DNA from: Clostridium sp. CAG:167
GTDB lineage: Bacteria; Bacillota; Clostridia; Lachnospirales; Lachnospiraceae
Assembly (NCBI GenBank): GCA_000433735.1
Contig: HF998319.1
Location: forward strand, 33,999-58,236
Direction: 5' to 3'
DNA: 24,238 bases
Made by a program: the position numbers and the translations under genes. Every line of letters starts with the position of its first letter. Positions within the stretch are counted from its first letter, which is position 1. Positions 23,868 to 24,238 of the stretch are shown here, piece after piece. The notes under the pieces were generated by a model, which saw only the letters and a list, made by a program, of their open reading frames with translations, was not told where the DNA came from and did not search any database.

Positions 23868-23896
23868 ATTATAACTGTTTTGGTGGAGGTTGTAAA
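23868..23896 (-). promoter_or_regulatory. Promoter of araD
   Basis: On the minus strand, TTTACA (23891-23896), a 17-base spacer and perfect TATAAT (23868-23873). The -10 ends 49 bases upstream of the araD ATG. Confidence 0.8.
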
Positions 23897-23916
23897 GGTG
23901 GGATTCGCTGGGAGAA

Positions 23917-24098
23917 CTGGAAGAACGCAAATCCGGCACAGGAAAAAGTTTGCCTTTCGTGAGCGCTTTCGCTACAACAAACGCGCAGAAGTGTCGATTT
24001 GCAAACTACGCAAATCTGACACTTGCGTGTTTGCACTCACTCCACGCAAATTTTTTCCTGTGCCGGATAGCATATTCTCCAGGTCTGCCATGCTATCA
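23917..24098. repeat. Large palindromic intergenic element
   Basis: The stretch from 23897 to the window end has no convincing gene. Its main content is a nested palindrome. Outer arms of 23 bases with one mismatch lie at 23931-23953 and 24046-24068 (core CCGGCACAGGAAAAA) and stay similar for about 12-15 more bases outward. Inside, AAACGCGC (23979-23986) pairs with GCGTGTTT (24025-24032). Further in, AAGTGTCGATTTGC (23989-24002) pairs with 24010-24024 with one bulged base around a 7-base loop. A flanking GATAGCAT/ATGCTATC stem (24066-24073 and 24090-24097) follows. It is a candidate mobile palindromic repeat or structured RNA. Confidence 0.7.
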
Positions 24099-24108
24099 TC
24101 CCTCTCCG

Positions 24109-24121
24109 CCAGGTACCCTGG
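24109..24121. other. Short inverted repeat beside the palindromic element
   Basis: CCAGG-TAC-CCTGG is a perfect 5-bp inverted repeat with a 3-base centre, in gene-free DNA right of the large palindrome. Its function is unknown. Confidence 0.35.
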
Positions 24122-24208
24122 TGCAACCTTGATATACTTATACCAATATATCTTTGTATCTGTTGCGGCGAGAAATCGGTGAGAGTCTTTTTTGTATTGC
24201 AGTAATGT

Positions 24209-24238
24209 GGCAGAAAAATTTTGCGTGAAGTGGGTTTT
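24209..24238. repeat. Partial second copy of the palindromic element's arm at the window edge
   Basis: GGCAGAAAAATTTTGCGTG followed by AAGTG resembles the reverse complement of the right arm of the palindrome (about 24040-24064), with a few base changes. The unit is cut by the end of the window. The 24122-24208 stretch before it shows nothing recognisable. Confidence 0.5.

Noticed and set aside
23880..24182. Open frame of 100 codons on the plus strand in the right-hand intergenic region
   Set aside because: It runs through the palindromic element, lacks recognisable domains and begins over the araD promoter.

Overview
The window reads as chromosomal DNA of a gut-type Clostridia, most likely Lachnospiraceae. 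The evidence is moderate GC, strong AGGAGG-type ribosome binding sites, frequent TTG starts, GHKL/LytTR signalling genes, a clostripain-family lipoprotein, a CHR transporter and many intrinsic terminators. The species cannot be named from the sequence alone. No rRNA, tRNA, CRISPR array, insertion sequence or phage gene was seen.

Region 1 (1-3344, minus strand) holds a pyrimidine-nucleoside phosphorylase, UDP-galactopyranose mutase (glf) and a family 2 glycosyltransferase that runs off the left edge. The last two suggest a galactofuranose-containing surface glycan. Next to it (3439-4149) is a secreted Ig-like-domain protein with its own promoter.

Region 2 (4198-11667) is a signalling and secretion block. 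A minus-strand operon encodes a LytTR response regulator, a membrane-anchored extracellular protein of unknown function, and a GHKL sensor kinase with an extracytoplasmic sensor and multi-TM module. It is transcribed divergently from a clostripain-like (C11) protease lipoprotein. The two promoters face away from each other across a set of short direct repeats. After a terminator comes a second pair: a stand-alone LytTR DNA-binding protein translationally coupled to a small lipoprotein with an Asp/Gly/Thr-rich repetitive tail. A PutP-type sodium:solute symporter follows, behind a promoter that fires directly into a terminator-like hairpin.

Region 3 (13317-23103), bounded by two bidirectional terminators, is the most interesting part. 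On the minus strand, in transcription order, are a CHR-family (chromate/sulfate-type) transporter, a DUF5662 protein, a MATE exporter, CysD, a CysN-CysC fusion and an arylsulfate sulfotransferase (ASST) homologue without a signal peptide. Spacing is tight throughout. No sulfate-reducing gene (APS/PAPS reductase, sulfite reductase) is present, so activated sulfate made here is more likely used for sulfating a small molecule than for cysteine synthesis. Divergently transcribed from the CHR gene is a shorter ASST paralogue that keeps the N-terminal half but has lost the catalytic histidine region. The inferred system is uptake, activation, transfer and export of sulfate or sulfated products.

Region 4 (23123-24238) holds a single L-ribulose-5-phosphate 4-epimerase with a clear promoter. 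It is followed by about 350 bases without a gene, containing a large palindromic element; a partial second copy sits at the right edge.
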